Of a stretch of 55,723 nucleotides of DNA, positions 23,676 to 32,233 are shown piece after piece. Within the stretch, counting starts at the first letter, position 1, and every line of letters begins with the position of its first letter. Under the pieces are notes generated by a model. It was not told where the DNA came from, did not search any database, and saw only the letters and a list, made by a program, of their open reading frames with translations. The position numbers and the translations under genes were made by a program. The stretch comes from Lachnospiraceae bacterium. GTDB lineage: Bacteria; Bacillota; Clostridia; Lachnospirales; Lachnospiraceae. The stretch is taken from assembly GCA_021203305.1 (NCBI GenBank), contig JAJQBK010000008.1, positions 1 through 55,723 of the forward strand, in the 5' to 3' direction.

Positions 23676-26243
23676 TTATTTCAGCCGGCCGCAACACTGC
23701 TTGTATTTCTTGCCGGACCCGCAGGGGCAGGGATCGTTGGGATAAATCTTTTTTGCCTCTTTTTTGACCGGCTTTCTGACCGCGGTTTCATCCTTGTTGG
23801 TGCCGGTAGCCTTCGCCACCTGCTCCCGCTCCACCTTCTGCTCCAGCTTTACCCGGTACAGGACGCGGACTGTCTCTTCCCTGATATTATTGGTCATTTC
23901 CTCAAACAGGTCATAGCCGCTCATCTTGTACTCTACCAGCGGGTCCTTCTGCCCGTAGGCCGCAAGCCCGATGCCCTGGCGGAGCTGATCCATGTCGTCG
24001 ATATGGTCCATCCATTTGCGGTCGATACATTTCAGCAGAATAACGCGCTCGATCTCCCGCATGGTCTCCGCTTCGGGGAATTCCGCCTCCTTGGCCTCAT
24101 ACAGCTTCACCGCTTCCTCTTTCAGCTGCTGTTTTAAGCTGCCCTTCTGAAGGCCCAGGACTCTGTCCTCCGTCAACGGCTGCAGAGGTATGGTGGGCAG
24201 CAGAATGGAATTGAGCTCGCCCAGATCCCATTCCTCCGGGTCCGCCTCATCCCTCACCACCGTATCTACGGCGCCGTCCACGATGTCCTGAATCATCTTG
24301 ATGATGGAGTCTCTCATGCTCTCGCCGTCCAGCACCCGGCGGCGCTCCTCGTAAATAACCTCGCGCTGCTCGTTCATGACCTGGTCGTACTCCAGCAGAT
24401 TTTTGCGCACGCCGAAGTTATTGCCCTCGATCTTCTTCTGGGCGCCCTCGATGGCCTTCGTCAGAGATTTATGCTCGATCTCCTGATTTTCCGGAATGCC
24501 CAGCCCGTTGAACACTCCGATCAGCTTCTCTGAGCCGAACAGGCGCATCAGATCGTCCTCCAGGGAAATAAAGAACTGGGACTCGCCCGGGTCTCCCTGC
24601 CGTCCGCTTCGACCGCGCAGCTGATTGTCAATTCGTCTGGATTCATGGCGCTCCGTGCCCACAATCCGCAGGCCGCCCGCCGCTCTGGCGACGTCGTCCA
24701 GCTTGATATCCGTACCACGGCCGGCCATGTTGGTGGCGATGGTCACCGCCCCGTGCAGACCCGCCAGAGAGACAATCTCCGCCTCTCTCTCGTGGAACTT
24801 GGCGTTTAACACCTCATGGGGGATCCCCTCCCTGCGCAGAAGCTTACTGATCTCCTCACTGGCCTCGATGGTGATGGTGCCCACCAGCACAGGCTGCTCG
24901 CGGTCATGGGCCTCCTTTACCGCCGCCACGATGGCGTGAAGCTTTTCCTTTTTCGTCTTGTATACGCTGTCCTGCCTATCCACACGGATGACCGGCATAT
25001 TGGTGGGAATCTCAATGACGTCCATCCCATAGATTTCGCGGAACTCCTTTTCCTCGGTCAGCGCAGTGCCGGTCATACCGGCCTTTTTGTCAAATTTATT
25101 AAAGAAATTCTGGAAGGTGATGGTGGCCAGAGTCTTCGATTCCCTCTTGACCTTCACACCCTCCTTGGCCTCGATGGCCTGATGCAGTCCATCAGAATAG
25201 CGGCGGCCCGGCATAATACGGCCTGTAAACTCATCCACAATCAGCACCTGGTCGTCCTTCACCACATAGTCCTGATCCCGGAACATCAGATTGTGGGCGC
25301 GCAGCGCCAGAATGATATTGTGCTGGATCTCCAGATTCTCCGCGTCCGCGAAGTTATCGATCTTGAAGAACTTCTCCACCTTCTCCACACCCTGGGCGGT
25401 CAGGTTGACGATCTTGTCCTTCTCATTGACCACGAAGTCGCCGGTCTCCTCCTGCTTAATGCCCATGATAGCGTCCATCTTGGAAAGCTGTTCCACGTCA
25501 TTGCCGCGGACCATCTGGCGGGCCAGAATATCGCAGGCCTCATACAGCTTTGTAGATTTCCCGCTCTGGCCGGAAATAATCAGCGGCGTGCGGGCCTCAT
25601 CAATCAATACAGAGTCCACCTCGTCGATGATGGCGTAATGCAGGCCCCTCAGTACCAGCTGCTCCTTGTAAATCACCATGTTGTCACGCAGATAGTCAAA
25701 GCCCAGCTCGTTGTTGGTCACGTATGTGATATCGCAGTTGTACTGCTCCCGGCGCTCCTCCGGCTTCATCCCGTTGAGCACACAGCCCACCGTCAGCCCC
25801 AGGAAACGGTGCACGGTTCCCATCCACTCCGCGTCACGCCTGGCCAGATAGTCATTGACCGTGACAATGTGGACGCCCTTGCCCTCCAGGGCGTTCAGGT
25901 AAGCCGGCAGGGTGGCTACCAGAGTCTTGCCTTCACCGGTTTTCATCTCCGCGATGCGTCCCTGATGCAGAATAATTCCGCCGATCAGCTGCACCCGGTA
26001 ATGCTCCATATTCAGCGACCTCCGGGCGGCCTCCCTGACGGTGGCGTAGGCCTCCGGCAGAAGGTCATCCAGCGTTTCTCCCTCCTGGAAGCGCTTTTTG
26101 TATTCACCGGTTTTGGCCCTGAGCTCCTCGTCTGACAGCTGCATCATGCCGTCCCGCAGAGACTCAATCTTATCTACTATGGGCATAATGCGCTTCAGCT
26201 CACGTTGACTGTGTGTGCCAAATACTTTATCAACTACTTTCAT
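23676..26243 (-). CDS. secA: Preprotein translocase ATPase SecA
   Basis: The 855-residue motor that pushes preproteins through SecYEG. The Walker [10 protein letters not shown] (~100), DEAD-like [13 protein letters not shown], the helicase motifs [10 protein letters not shown] and [11 protein letters not shown], and the C-terminal zinc-binding [13 protein letters not shown] are all intact. The length is normal for Firmicutes. CAAGGAG lies before the ATG. Its promoter is at 26370-26398 and prfB follows. Confidence 0.98.
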   Translation of the reverse strand: MKVVDKVFGTHSQRELKRIMPIVDKIESLRDGMMQLSDEELRAKTGEYKKRFQEGETLDDLLPEAYATVREAARRSLNMEHYRVQLIGGIILHQGRIAEMKTGEGKTLVATLPAYLNALEGKGVHIVTVNDYLARRDAEWMGTVHRFLGLTVGCVLNGMKPEERREQYNCDITYVTNNELGFDYLRDNMVIYKEQLVLRGLHYAIIDEVDSVLIDEARTPLIISGQSGKSTKLYEACDILARQMVRGNDVEQLSKMDAIMGIKQEETGDFVVNEKDKIVNLTAQGVEKVEKFFKIDNFADAENLEIQHNIILALRAHNLMFRDQDYVVKDDQVLIVDEFTGRIMPGRRYSDGLHQAIEAKEGVKVKRESKTLATITFQNFFNKFDKKAGMTGTALTEEKEFREIYGMDVIEIPTNMPVIRVDRQDSVYKTKKEKLHAIVAAVKEAHDREQPVLVGTITIEASEEISKLLRREGIPHEVLNAKFHEREAEIVSLAGLHGAVTIATNMAGRGTDIKLDDVARAAGGLRIVGTERHESRRIDNQLRGRSGRQGDPGESQFFISLEDDLMRLFGSEKLIGVFNGLGIPENQEIEHKSLTKAIEGAQKKIEGNNFGVRKNLLEYDQVMNEQREVIYEERRRVLDGESMRDSIIKMIQDIVDGAVDTVVRDEADPEEWDLGELNSILLPTIPLQPLTEDRVLGLQKGSLKQQLKEEAVKLYEAKEAEFPEAETMREIERVILLKCIDRKWMDHIDDMDQLRQGIGLAAYGQKDPLVEYKMSGYDLFEEMTNNIREETVRVLYRVKLEQKVEREQVAKATGTNKDETAVRKPVKKEAKKIYPNDPCPCGSGKKYKQCCGRLK

Positions 26244-26369
26244 TCCGGGATACTCCTTGATATTATGATAGAAATCTATAAAAAGCGCAGCCCCATTCTC
26301 AGATGATTCCTTTCAAACATTTCCGTGGGATTTTCCTGCACAAAATAATTCTGTCCGTCAGTCCTGTAC

Positions 26370-26398
26370 ATTCTAACACTTTTCTGAAATTACTTCAA
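26370..26398 (-). promoter_or_regulatory. Promoter of secA-prfB
   Basis: On the minus strand TTGAAG (26393-26398), 17 bp, TAGAAT (26370-26375). It leaves a leader of about 120 nt before secA; I see no recognisable secM-like gene in it. Confidence 0.6.
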
Positions 26399-26473
26399 TA
26401 ACAAGATTGCCGGCTTCAAATGAAGGAACCGTGAACAATTTATTGCTATTCTGTAAATGATTTCACAGACTTT

Positions 26474-28015
26474 TCAGGATTTCAGCATCAGGAAGGACTG
26501 GGGTTCCAGCGTAATCTTTCCATCTTGTACCTTTCCGCTTCCGATGGAAAAGCAAATCTTCTTATCCCCGGCGTCCACCGGAGCGCTCACTGTCTCCGCG
26601 GATGGATTCAGCGCAATTACAATATCTCCTCTTCGATATACAAAAGGAAGACTTCCGCTCTCGGCATAGACCACCTCAAATGCAGCGTCCGCCTGCAGCT
26701 CCTCCTCCTCGTGTCTTAAACGCAACAGGGCCTTTACGGTATTCAGCAGTGAATTTTCATCCGCTTCCTGGGCCGCCACATTGGGGGCGTCCGGCGCGGT
26801 ATCCACCGGCAGGTAAAGAGCGTCCGCCGGGCATGTGGAGAAGCCCGCGTTTTTCTCCCCGTTCCACTGCATTGGGGTGCGCGACCCGGTGCGCTGGTAT
26901 CCGCCTTCCTTTGTCGGCACATTCAGATACCGCATGCCGATCTCATCGCCGTAATAGAGATAAGGAACGCCAGGCATTGTGAAAATAAAGGCGTATGTAA
27001 TTTTCAATTCCTGCTCATCCAGGTTATATCTGGGGCGCAGGGTGTCATGATTACAGGTCAGCAGACAGTAATAGCCATCCTCCTTCGACGCAGTGTAGCG
27101 CGGCAGATACTCATTTAAAAACCGGGTGATATCCCCTTTCCCGTCCTTTTTGAAAAAGCTGTTGTCCTCCCCCGACTCATAATCCCGCATCAGCGTGCTG
27201 TACCCGTTTCCGCCCCAGTTGAGGTAAAAATCCATATGAAACCCGGCCGCTCTCAGGGCTCTCTTCGGATTATTCCACTCGGAAACCATGGCGGCCTCCG
27301 GATATTCCTCATCCAGCATTTCCCGCACGTTTCTCCAGACGGCGCAGGTGGCGGACTTATTTTCATCATCATTTTTCACAAGGGAATCCGCCATATCCAC
27401 GCGGAACCCGTCGCAGCCGTGATCCAGCCAGAATCGCATCACATCCTCCAGGGCCTCCCTTGTGGCAACGCAGTCCGGATGATCGGTGGGAAGCTGCCAG
27501 CCCTCCTTACACTCGCCAAAGCCATAATTCAGCGCGGGCTGACACTTAAAGAAATTCAGCATGTAAACGCCGGATCTCTCGCTCTCCCCGCCGATATATG
27601 GAAAGCCCTTCATGCCCTCAAAGGCCTGGCGCGTCCAGATATAACGGTTGGAGTACTCATTTTTCTCCGCTTTCCTGCTCTCCTGAAACCAGGGATGCTC
27701 CTCCGAGGTGTGTCCCGGCACCAGATCCAGCAATACGTGCATTCCCCTGTTATGCGTCTCCCCAAATAAACGGTACAGATCTGTGTTCGTCCCGTATCTG
27801 GGCGCCACCTTTTTGTAATCCCGCACGTCATATCCCGCGTCCTTAAACGGCGAGTCAAAACACGGATTGATCCACAGGGCATTGCAGCCGAGTCCCCTGA
27901 TATAATCCAGTTTCTCGATGATACCGTTGAAATCACCGATGCCATCCCCGTTCGTATCATAAAATGACTGGGGATAAATTTCATAAAATACTGCGTCCTT
28001 TAACCATTTCGGCAT
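26474..28015 (-). CDS. GH13 alpha-amylase-family enzyme (alpha-glucosidase or trehalose-synthase-like)
   Basis: A 513-residue cytoplasmic glycosidase with an N-terminal (beta/alpha)8 barrel: VFYEIYPQSFYDTNGDGIGD at the start, nucleophile Asp207 in GFRVDMAD, general acid Glu246 in MVSEWN, and transition-state Asp324 in CNHD. Conserved region I reads DLVPGHTS, with Gly where most members have Asn (DxVxNH). The C-terminal ~100 residues form the usual beta domain. AGGAGGG precedes the ATG. The natural substrate (alpha-1,4, alpha-1,6 or transfer) cannot be told from the sequence. It diverges from the pectinesterase gene. Confidence 0.85.
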   Translation of the reverse strand: MPKWLKDAVFYEIYPQSFYDTNGDGIGDFNGIIEKLDYIRGLGCNALWINPCFDSPFKDAGYDVRDYKKVAPRYGTNTDLYRLFGETHNRGMHVLLDLVPGHTSEEHPWFQESRKAEKNEYSNRYIWTRQAFEGMKGFPYIGGESERSGVYMLNFFKCQPALNYGFGECKEGWQLPTDHPDCVATREALEDVMRFWLDHGCDGFRVDMADSLVKNDDENKSATCAVWRNVREMLDEEYPEAAMVSEWNNPKRALRAAGFHMDFYLNWGGNGYSTLMRDYESGEDNSFFKKDGKGDITRFLNEYLPRYTASKEDGYYCLLTCNHDTLRPRYNLDEQELKITYAFIFTMPGVPYLYYGDEIGMRYLNVPTKEGGYQRTGSRTPMQWNGEKNAGFSTCPADALYLPVDTAPDAPNVAAQEADENSLLNTVKALLRLRHEEEELQADAAFEVVYAESGSLPFVYRRGDIVIALNPSAETVSAPVDAGDKKICFSIGSGKVQDGKITLEPQSFLMLKS

Positions 28016-28103
28016 AGTCTGGCCCTCCTGATGTGATAATTAAATTCCGCCTTTTCCTCAAAAGAGCAGGCTCAGGAATGTGAGATTCCTCCTGACAAGG
28101 GGA

Positions 28104-28132
28104 TTGTCTTTACGCTGATAATATACTATAAT
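28104..28132 (+). promoter_or_regulatory. Promoter of the pectinesterase gene
   Basis: TTGTCT (28104-28109), 17 bp, TATAAT (28127-28132). A leader of about 150 nt precedes the start at 28288. The rest of the divergent gap (28016-28103) includes a small AGGAAT/ATTCCT hairpin. Confidence 0.6.
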
Positions 28133-28287
28133 GAGCCTGAAATTTCCAGTAAAATAACATGGAATAATAAAGAACCGTCGGTCAGTAACTCATTCATCCT
28201 ATGAAAGGACGCCCTCAACGGAAAAGCAACTATCTGATTGTCGGGGAAGTCGCCGCACGCCAGAAGAGTGCCCAGAGGAAAAATCCT

Positions 28288-29286
28288 ATGTGTAAATCTA
28301 TCTATGTAAATTATCCCTCCAAATCCCCCTGCTATCCCACCATCCAGCAAGCTGTCGACAGTATCCCCGCTGACAACGCCGAACCGGTAACCATATATGT
28401 TGCTTCCGGCACCTACCGGGAACGGCTGACAATACAAAAGCCCTTTGTAACGCTGGAAGGAGAATCCGCTGATGCCACTGTCATTGTTTACGGGCATTAT
28501 GCCCTTGAAATGCATCCGGATGGCCGCAAGCGCGGCACCTTCCGCAGCTACACCATGCTGGTGGACACCCACGACTTTACTGGCAGGAACCTGACCATTC
28601 AGAATGACGCCGGCAGCGGCCGCGTTGTGGGACAGGCGCTGGCACTGTACATGGACGGCGACCGCTGCGCCTTATATAATTGTCGTCTGCTGGGAAATCA
28701 GGACACCCTTTTTACCGGGCCGCTGCCCGAGCAGGAAATACAGCCCGGCGGCTTTGTTGGGCCAAAAGAATTTGCCCCCCGCATCATCGGAAGACAATAT
28801 TATAAGAATTGTTTTATTCAGGGAGATGTGGATTTTGTGTTCGGCTCCGCCACCGCCTGGTTTGAAAACTGTGAGTTCTTTTCCAAGAACAGATATGAGG
28901 ACGATCCCATTGATAATCTGCAGGAAGCCGCGAACCGCTGTTACGGCTATGTGACCGCCGCCTCCACCTATGAAAAGCAGGAGTACGGCTACATTCTGGA
29001 TCACTGCCGCTTCACCTCCGACTGCCCCGCTGGCACCGTCTATCTGGGACGCCCCTGGCGGCAGTACGCCCAGACCATCCTGCTGCACTGTGAACTGGGA
29101 GTCCACATCAAACCTGAGGGCTGGCAGGACTGGAAAAAGCCCCATGAGACCATCCGCTATGTGGAATTCGAGAGTTTTGGGCCGGGAGCGGCTCCAGAAA
29201 GCCGGGCCGGCTTTTCCTCTCAGCTGACCGCAAAGGAGGCCGCGCACTTTACAAAGCAAAAGGTGCTGGGCGACTGGGCTGTCTGA
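28288..29286 (+). CDS. Cytoplasmic pectin methylesterase (CE8)
   Basis: A 332-residue right-handed beta-helix enzyme that removes methyl groups from homogalacturonan. Catalytic signatures are present: TIQNDAG, QDT (138-140, Asp139), GDVDFVFG (179-186, Asp182) and LGRPWRQYA. The ATG at 28288 has AGAGGAAA upstream; the longer frame to 28201 has no ribosome site. There is no signal peptide, whereas most pectinesterases are secreted, so it probably acts on imported methylated oligogalacturonides, as cytoplasmic homologues do elsewhere. It lies near GH28 and the uxa genes, in agreement with this role. Confidence 0.9.
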   Translation: MCKSIYVNYPSKSPCYPTIQQAVDSIPADNAEPVTIYVASGTYRERLTIQKPFVTLEGESADATVIVYGHYALEMHPDGRKRGTFRSYTMLVDTHDFTGRNLTIQNDAGSGRVVGQALALYMDGDRCALYNCRLLGNQDTLFTGPLPEQEIQPGGFVGPKEFAPRIIGRQYYKNCFIQGDVDFVFGSATAWFENCEFFSKNRYEDDPIDNLQEAANRCYGYVTAASTYEKQEYGYILDHCRFTSDCPAGTVYLGRPWRQYAQTILLHCELGVHIKPEGWQDWKKPHETIRYVEFESFGPGAAPESRAGFSSQLTAKEAAHFTKQKVLGDWAV

Positions 29287-29525
29287 TATAAAGAACGCGG
29301 ATAAATCTGTGTCAATGTTGGCCCGTTTTCCGATGAAGATACAGAGGATTGAACTTTAACCGCGATATAATTATTAAATTTCTATAAACTCATTGTTTCG
29401 GACGATATATCGTCTTTTTCCCAAATTTCTGTGTTATACTCTCTTTATCGGGAAATTTCTCCCGAAATCATCCTGTTTCGCAATGTATGCGAATGTACAT
29501 ATTATCGTTTTGGGGAGGTGTGCAC

Positions 29526-30482
29526 ATGAATTCTGTGTCAAAAGACCAGACACCTGCCAAAGAGAAAGCAGCAGATTTGCCATCTGATCCGCGCCAATTT
29601 CCAAAAGCGAACCGTACTGTGAAGGACAGCGTATTCCGGGATCTGTTTTCTGACAAAAAGTACCTGCTCATGCTTTATCAGACACTGCACCCGGAGGACA
29701 AAGACTGTACGGAAGATAATCTGACCTGTGTGACACTAAAACAGGTCATGCTGCAGGACATTCACAATGATCTCGGTTTCCGCGCAGGGGACAAGTTTCT
29801 GGTAATGCTGGAAGCGCAGAGCAGATGGTCTGTCAATATCATCGTCCGATCATTGATGTATATTGTTCGTACCTATCAGGACTATATCAAGGAAAGTGGA
29901 CAAAGTCTGTTTTCAACAAAACCGGTGCATATACCGTTACCTGAGATCTACGTCGTCTATACCGGCAGCAAGGCGATAGAAAAAGAACTCATCACTCTGT
30001 CCGAAGATTTTTTTAACGGCATCCAGTCAGCACTGGAGGTGCGTGTGAAGGTACTGACCGGCAGTGACGGCGATGATATTATCAGTCAGTATACGGCATT
30101 TACGCATATCATAAACAAACAGATCCAGACATACGGTCAGAACCGTCGTGCTGTCACGGAAGCAATCCGGATCTGTATGGAAAGAGATATTTTGTATGAA
30201 TATCTGGAGAGGAGGCAAAAAGAAGTGGTTGATATCATGGATATGTTATTTGATCAGGATGAGGCGCTGAGGGATTATATCATCAGTGAGAGGCGGGAAG
30301 TCGCTGAGAAGGTCGCGAAGGAAACAGAAGAGCGGGTTGCCAGAGAAACAAAAGAGCGGGTTGCCAGAGAAACCGCAACAACCATGTATCAGGACAGGCA
30401 GCCCATAAAAAAGATTGCCGGATATTTTCGGACAGATACCGAAACCGTTGAAAAATGGCTTGGGCTGGTCCCACAGGCATAG
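29526..30482 (+). CDS. Rpn-family recombination-promoting nuclease / putative transposase
   Basis: A 318-residue protein of the PD-(D/E)XK nuclease family often annotated as transposase. The opening DSVFRDLFSDKKYLLMLYQTLHPEDKD and EIYVVYTGSKA are typical. The C-terminal part (~255-300) has heptad-like repeats (EVAEKVAKETEERVARETKERVARE). The DNA there shows a 24-bp tandem repeat (30329-30349 and 30353-30373), a region likely to vary in copy number. GGGGAGGTG precedes the ATG at 29526. It interrupts the carbohydrate genes and is followed by a structured terminator. Rpn proteins are dispersed, often multicopy genes; mobility is not proven. Confidence 0.85.
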   Translation: MNSVSKDQTPAKEKAADLPSDPRQFPKANRTVKDSVFRDLFSDKKYLLMLYQTLHPEDKDCTEDNLTCVTLKQVMLQDIHNDLGFRAGDKFLVMLEAQSRWSVNIIVRSLMYIVRTYQDYIKESGQSLFSTKPVHIPLPEIYVVYTGSKAIEKELITLSEDFFNGIQSALEVRVKVLTGSDGDDIISQYTAFTHIINKQIQTYGQNRRAVTEAIRICMERDILYEYLERRQKEVVDIMDMLFDQDEALRDYIISERREVAEKVAKETEERVARETKERVARETATTMYQDRQPIKKIAGYFRTDTETVEKWLGLVPQA

Positions 30483-30505
30483 CCCTTATCACTTTCATGA
30501 AAATA

Positions 30506-30606
30506 CCCCGTTTTCACGGATTCATAACTGCCGGATAGGCAGTCATGACTTTTGGGTCAGTATACGGGATACCACCAAAAAAGTCCGGAAAACGGGGTTG
30601 TTTTTA
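30506..30606 (+). terminator. Branched terminator-like structure after the Rpn gene
   Basis: An outer stem CCCCGTTTTCaCGGA (30506-30520) / TCCGGAAAACGGGG (30584-30597) encloses two smaller hairpins: ACTGCC-GGATA-GGCAGT (30527-30543) and CTTTTGG / CCAAAAAAG (30549-30583). It is followed by TTGTTTTT on the plus strand. It works as a terminator on paper, but a three-way junction is more elaborate than needed. Confidence 0.6.
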
Positions 30607-30632
30607 CAGATTGTTCAGATTATGCGGCACTG

Positions 30633-31157
30633 TCACCACTTCTCAAAATGGACCTGACTCTCCTCATAGTCGGGATGCTCTCCGGTCTTTTCCTCCGCCG
30701 GATAGCCAAAGGCGATAACGGAGTGCGGAATCACCGTATCCGGCAGGGAAAAGAGTTCTCTCTGTCTCTCCACCCGGTCCATCTGCGGCCAGGTTCCCAG
30801 CCACACGGAGCCGATTCCAAGCCCTTCCGCCGCCAGAATCATATTCTGTCCGGCGATGGCGCCGTCGATCACCCAGTAATCCTTCGCTCCGCGAAATGCC
30901 CGCTCCAGATCTCCCAGGATCAGGATGCCCACGTCGCAGGTACGAAGCGGACCGGCAGGTCTGCCGTTGGCATCCGCCATTTTATTTAATGTGTCCTTAT
31001 CGCGCACCACGAGAAAGCTCCAGTCCCGGGTATTGGCGCATGTGGGGCCGGTCATGCCGGCTCTGAGTATCGTATGCAGATCCTCATCGCTGATATGCTG
31101 GTTCGTATATTTCCGAATGCTCCTTCTTGCGAGTACTCCATCAGTTAATTCCATCAT
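30633..31157 (-). CDS. Nitroreductase family protein
   Basis: About 174 residues, an FMN-dependent NAD(P)H oxidoreductase of the compact nitroreductase type. RRSIRKYTNQHISDEDLHTILRAG at the start holds the FMN phosphate-binding arginines; GPTCANTRDWSFLVV and LGIGSVWLGTWPQ follow. The tandem ATGs at 31157 and 31154 fit best with GGAATGGGAC; the longer frame adds a basic, non-homologous stretch. It is downstream of the TIM-barrel isomerase and may be co-transcribed. Its physiological electron acceptor is unknown. Confidence 0.85.
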   Translation of the reverse strand: MMELTDGVLARRSIRKYTNQHISDEDLHTILRAGMTGPTCANTRDWSFLVVRDKDTLNKMADANGRPAGPLRTCDVGILILGDLERAFRGAKDYWVIDGAIAGQNMILAAEGLGIGSVWLGTWPQMDRVERQRELFSLPDTVIPHSVIAFGYPAEEKTGEHPDYEESQVHFEKW

Positions 31158-31302
31158 TGTCCCATTCCGCCTGTCAAATCGACTGCCGTCTGCTGTCTTA
31201 CCAATTTCCGTCGCCAACGTTCTCGTTTTTGTTTTCCCATTTTTTCGCCATCGGCATGCACCTGTCATTTCTTTCTTCCGGGTTCTGTCTCCGGCTTCCT
31301 TT

Positions 31303-32142
31303 TCAGGCTTTCGCGTACTCCTTCTCCAGAAACTCCCTGCACTGCACCGCGTCCCCTGGAGTGGTATTCTCCAGAGTGGCGTAAATATAGGGCTTCTTCG
31401 TCTTCAGGAATTTCATAATACGGTCAAAATTCATTTCTCCAAGTCCGGCGCCGCAGGCTAAGAGTTTTCCGTCCTGCACGCGGTAATCCTTCAGATGCAT
31501 CACCGCCACATCATCTCCAAAGGCGTCGATAGCCTCCGCGAATACCTCATCTGCCCTGTCAATATTGGAGATGTCCAGCAGATTCACTGGGTCAAAGATG
31601 ATCTGCAAATTGGGGGAATGGATGGTGTCCAGCACCCTGCGGGTGCGCTCCGGATTGCAGACAATGTGCTTAAACACCGGCTCAATGGCCACGATCACAC
31701 CCATTTTCTCGGCATACTCCACTACCGGGCGCAGATTTTTGATGAAAATCTGCAGGGCCTCCTCTGTATAGCACTCCGGGCCGTAGGTGTAACCCTCATT
31801 GGGCGCGCCGGTCTCAGTTCCCACTACTCCCGCGCCAAGAGCGGCGGCAAAGCGGATATTGGCCATGTATCTGTGAGTGGTCTTTGCCAGCGTCACCGGA
31901 TTGGGATTGGCCAGATTAAGATAACAGCCTAACACCGCGCAGTCCACATCGTGCTTCGCGAATATTTTCCGCAGATAATTGGCAAAGCCGGGGGTCAGCG
32001 CCTCATCCGCGGTGCTGATCTCCTTTGGAAATACCTTGGCGAGAGCCAGATGGCCGCAGGAAAAGCCCTGGGAGGCCACCTCCGCGATTCTTTCGTCAAA
32101 CGGCAAATCTCTGGTATCATGTAAACGAAGTCCTAACTGCAT
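31303..32142 (-). CDS. TIM-barrel sugar phosphate isomerase/epimerase-type protein
   Basis: A 279-residue xylose-isomerase-like (AP endonuclease family 2) barrel. The expected metal ligands are visible as Glu in VAIEPVFKH, Asp in IIFDPVN, His in MHLKDY and Glu in ATLENTTP. AAGGAGG precedes the ATG. It follows the GH28 gene by 91 bp in the uxaB-uxaA run, so it probably isomerises or epimerises a sugar acid or a pectin side-chain sugar. The exact substrate is not recognisable. Confidence 0.75.
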   Translation of the reverse strand: MQLGLRLHDTRDLPFDERIAEVASQGFSCGHLALAKVFPKEISTADEALTPGFANYLRKIFAKHDVDCAVLGCYLNLANPNPVTLAKTTHRYMANIRFAAALGAGVVGTETGAPNEGYTYGPECYTEEALQIFIKNLRPVVEYAEKMGVIVAIEPVFKHIVCNPERTRRVLDTIHSPNLQIIFDPVNLLDISNIDRADEVFAEAIDAFGDDVAVMHLKDYRVQDGKLLACGAGLGEMNFDRIMKFLKTKKPYIYATLENTTPGDAVQCREFLEKEYAKA

Positions 32143-32233
32143 ACTTTCCTCCTTCTATGGTGATACGGGCGCCGGATCACGATCAGAAATTTCCACGCGC
32201 CGCGAACGCCCCTGTAGAGCACAGGTTCTCCTG

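Noticed and set aside
24816-26135. A 439-codon open frame on the plus strand opposite secA
   Set aside because: It is fully antisense to an unmistakable secA, has no ribosome site and its product resembles no protein; the frame is open only because of the GC-rich third positions of secA.
30329-30373. 24-bp tandem repeat as a CRISPR-like or regulatory repeat
   Set aside because: It has only two units without spacers and lies in frame inside the Rpn gene, where it encodes heptad-like repeats.
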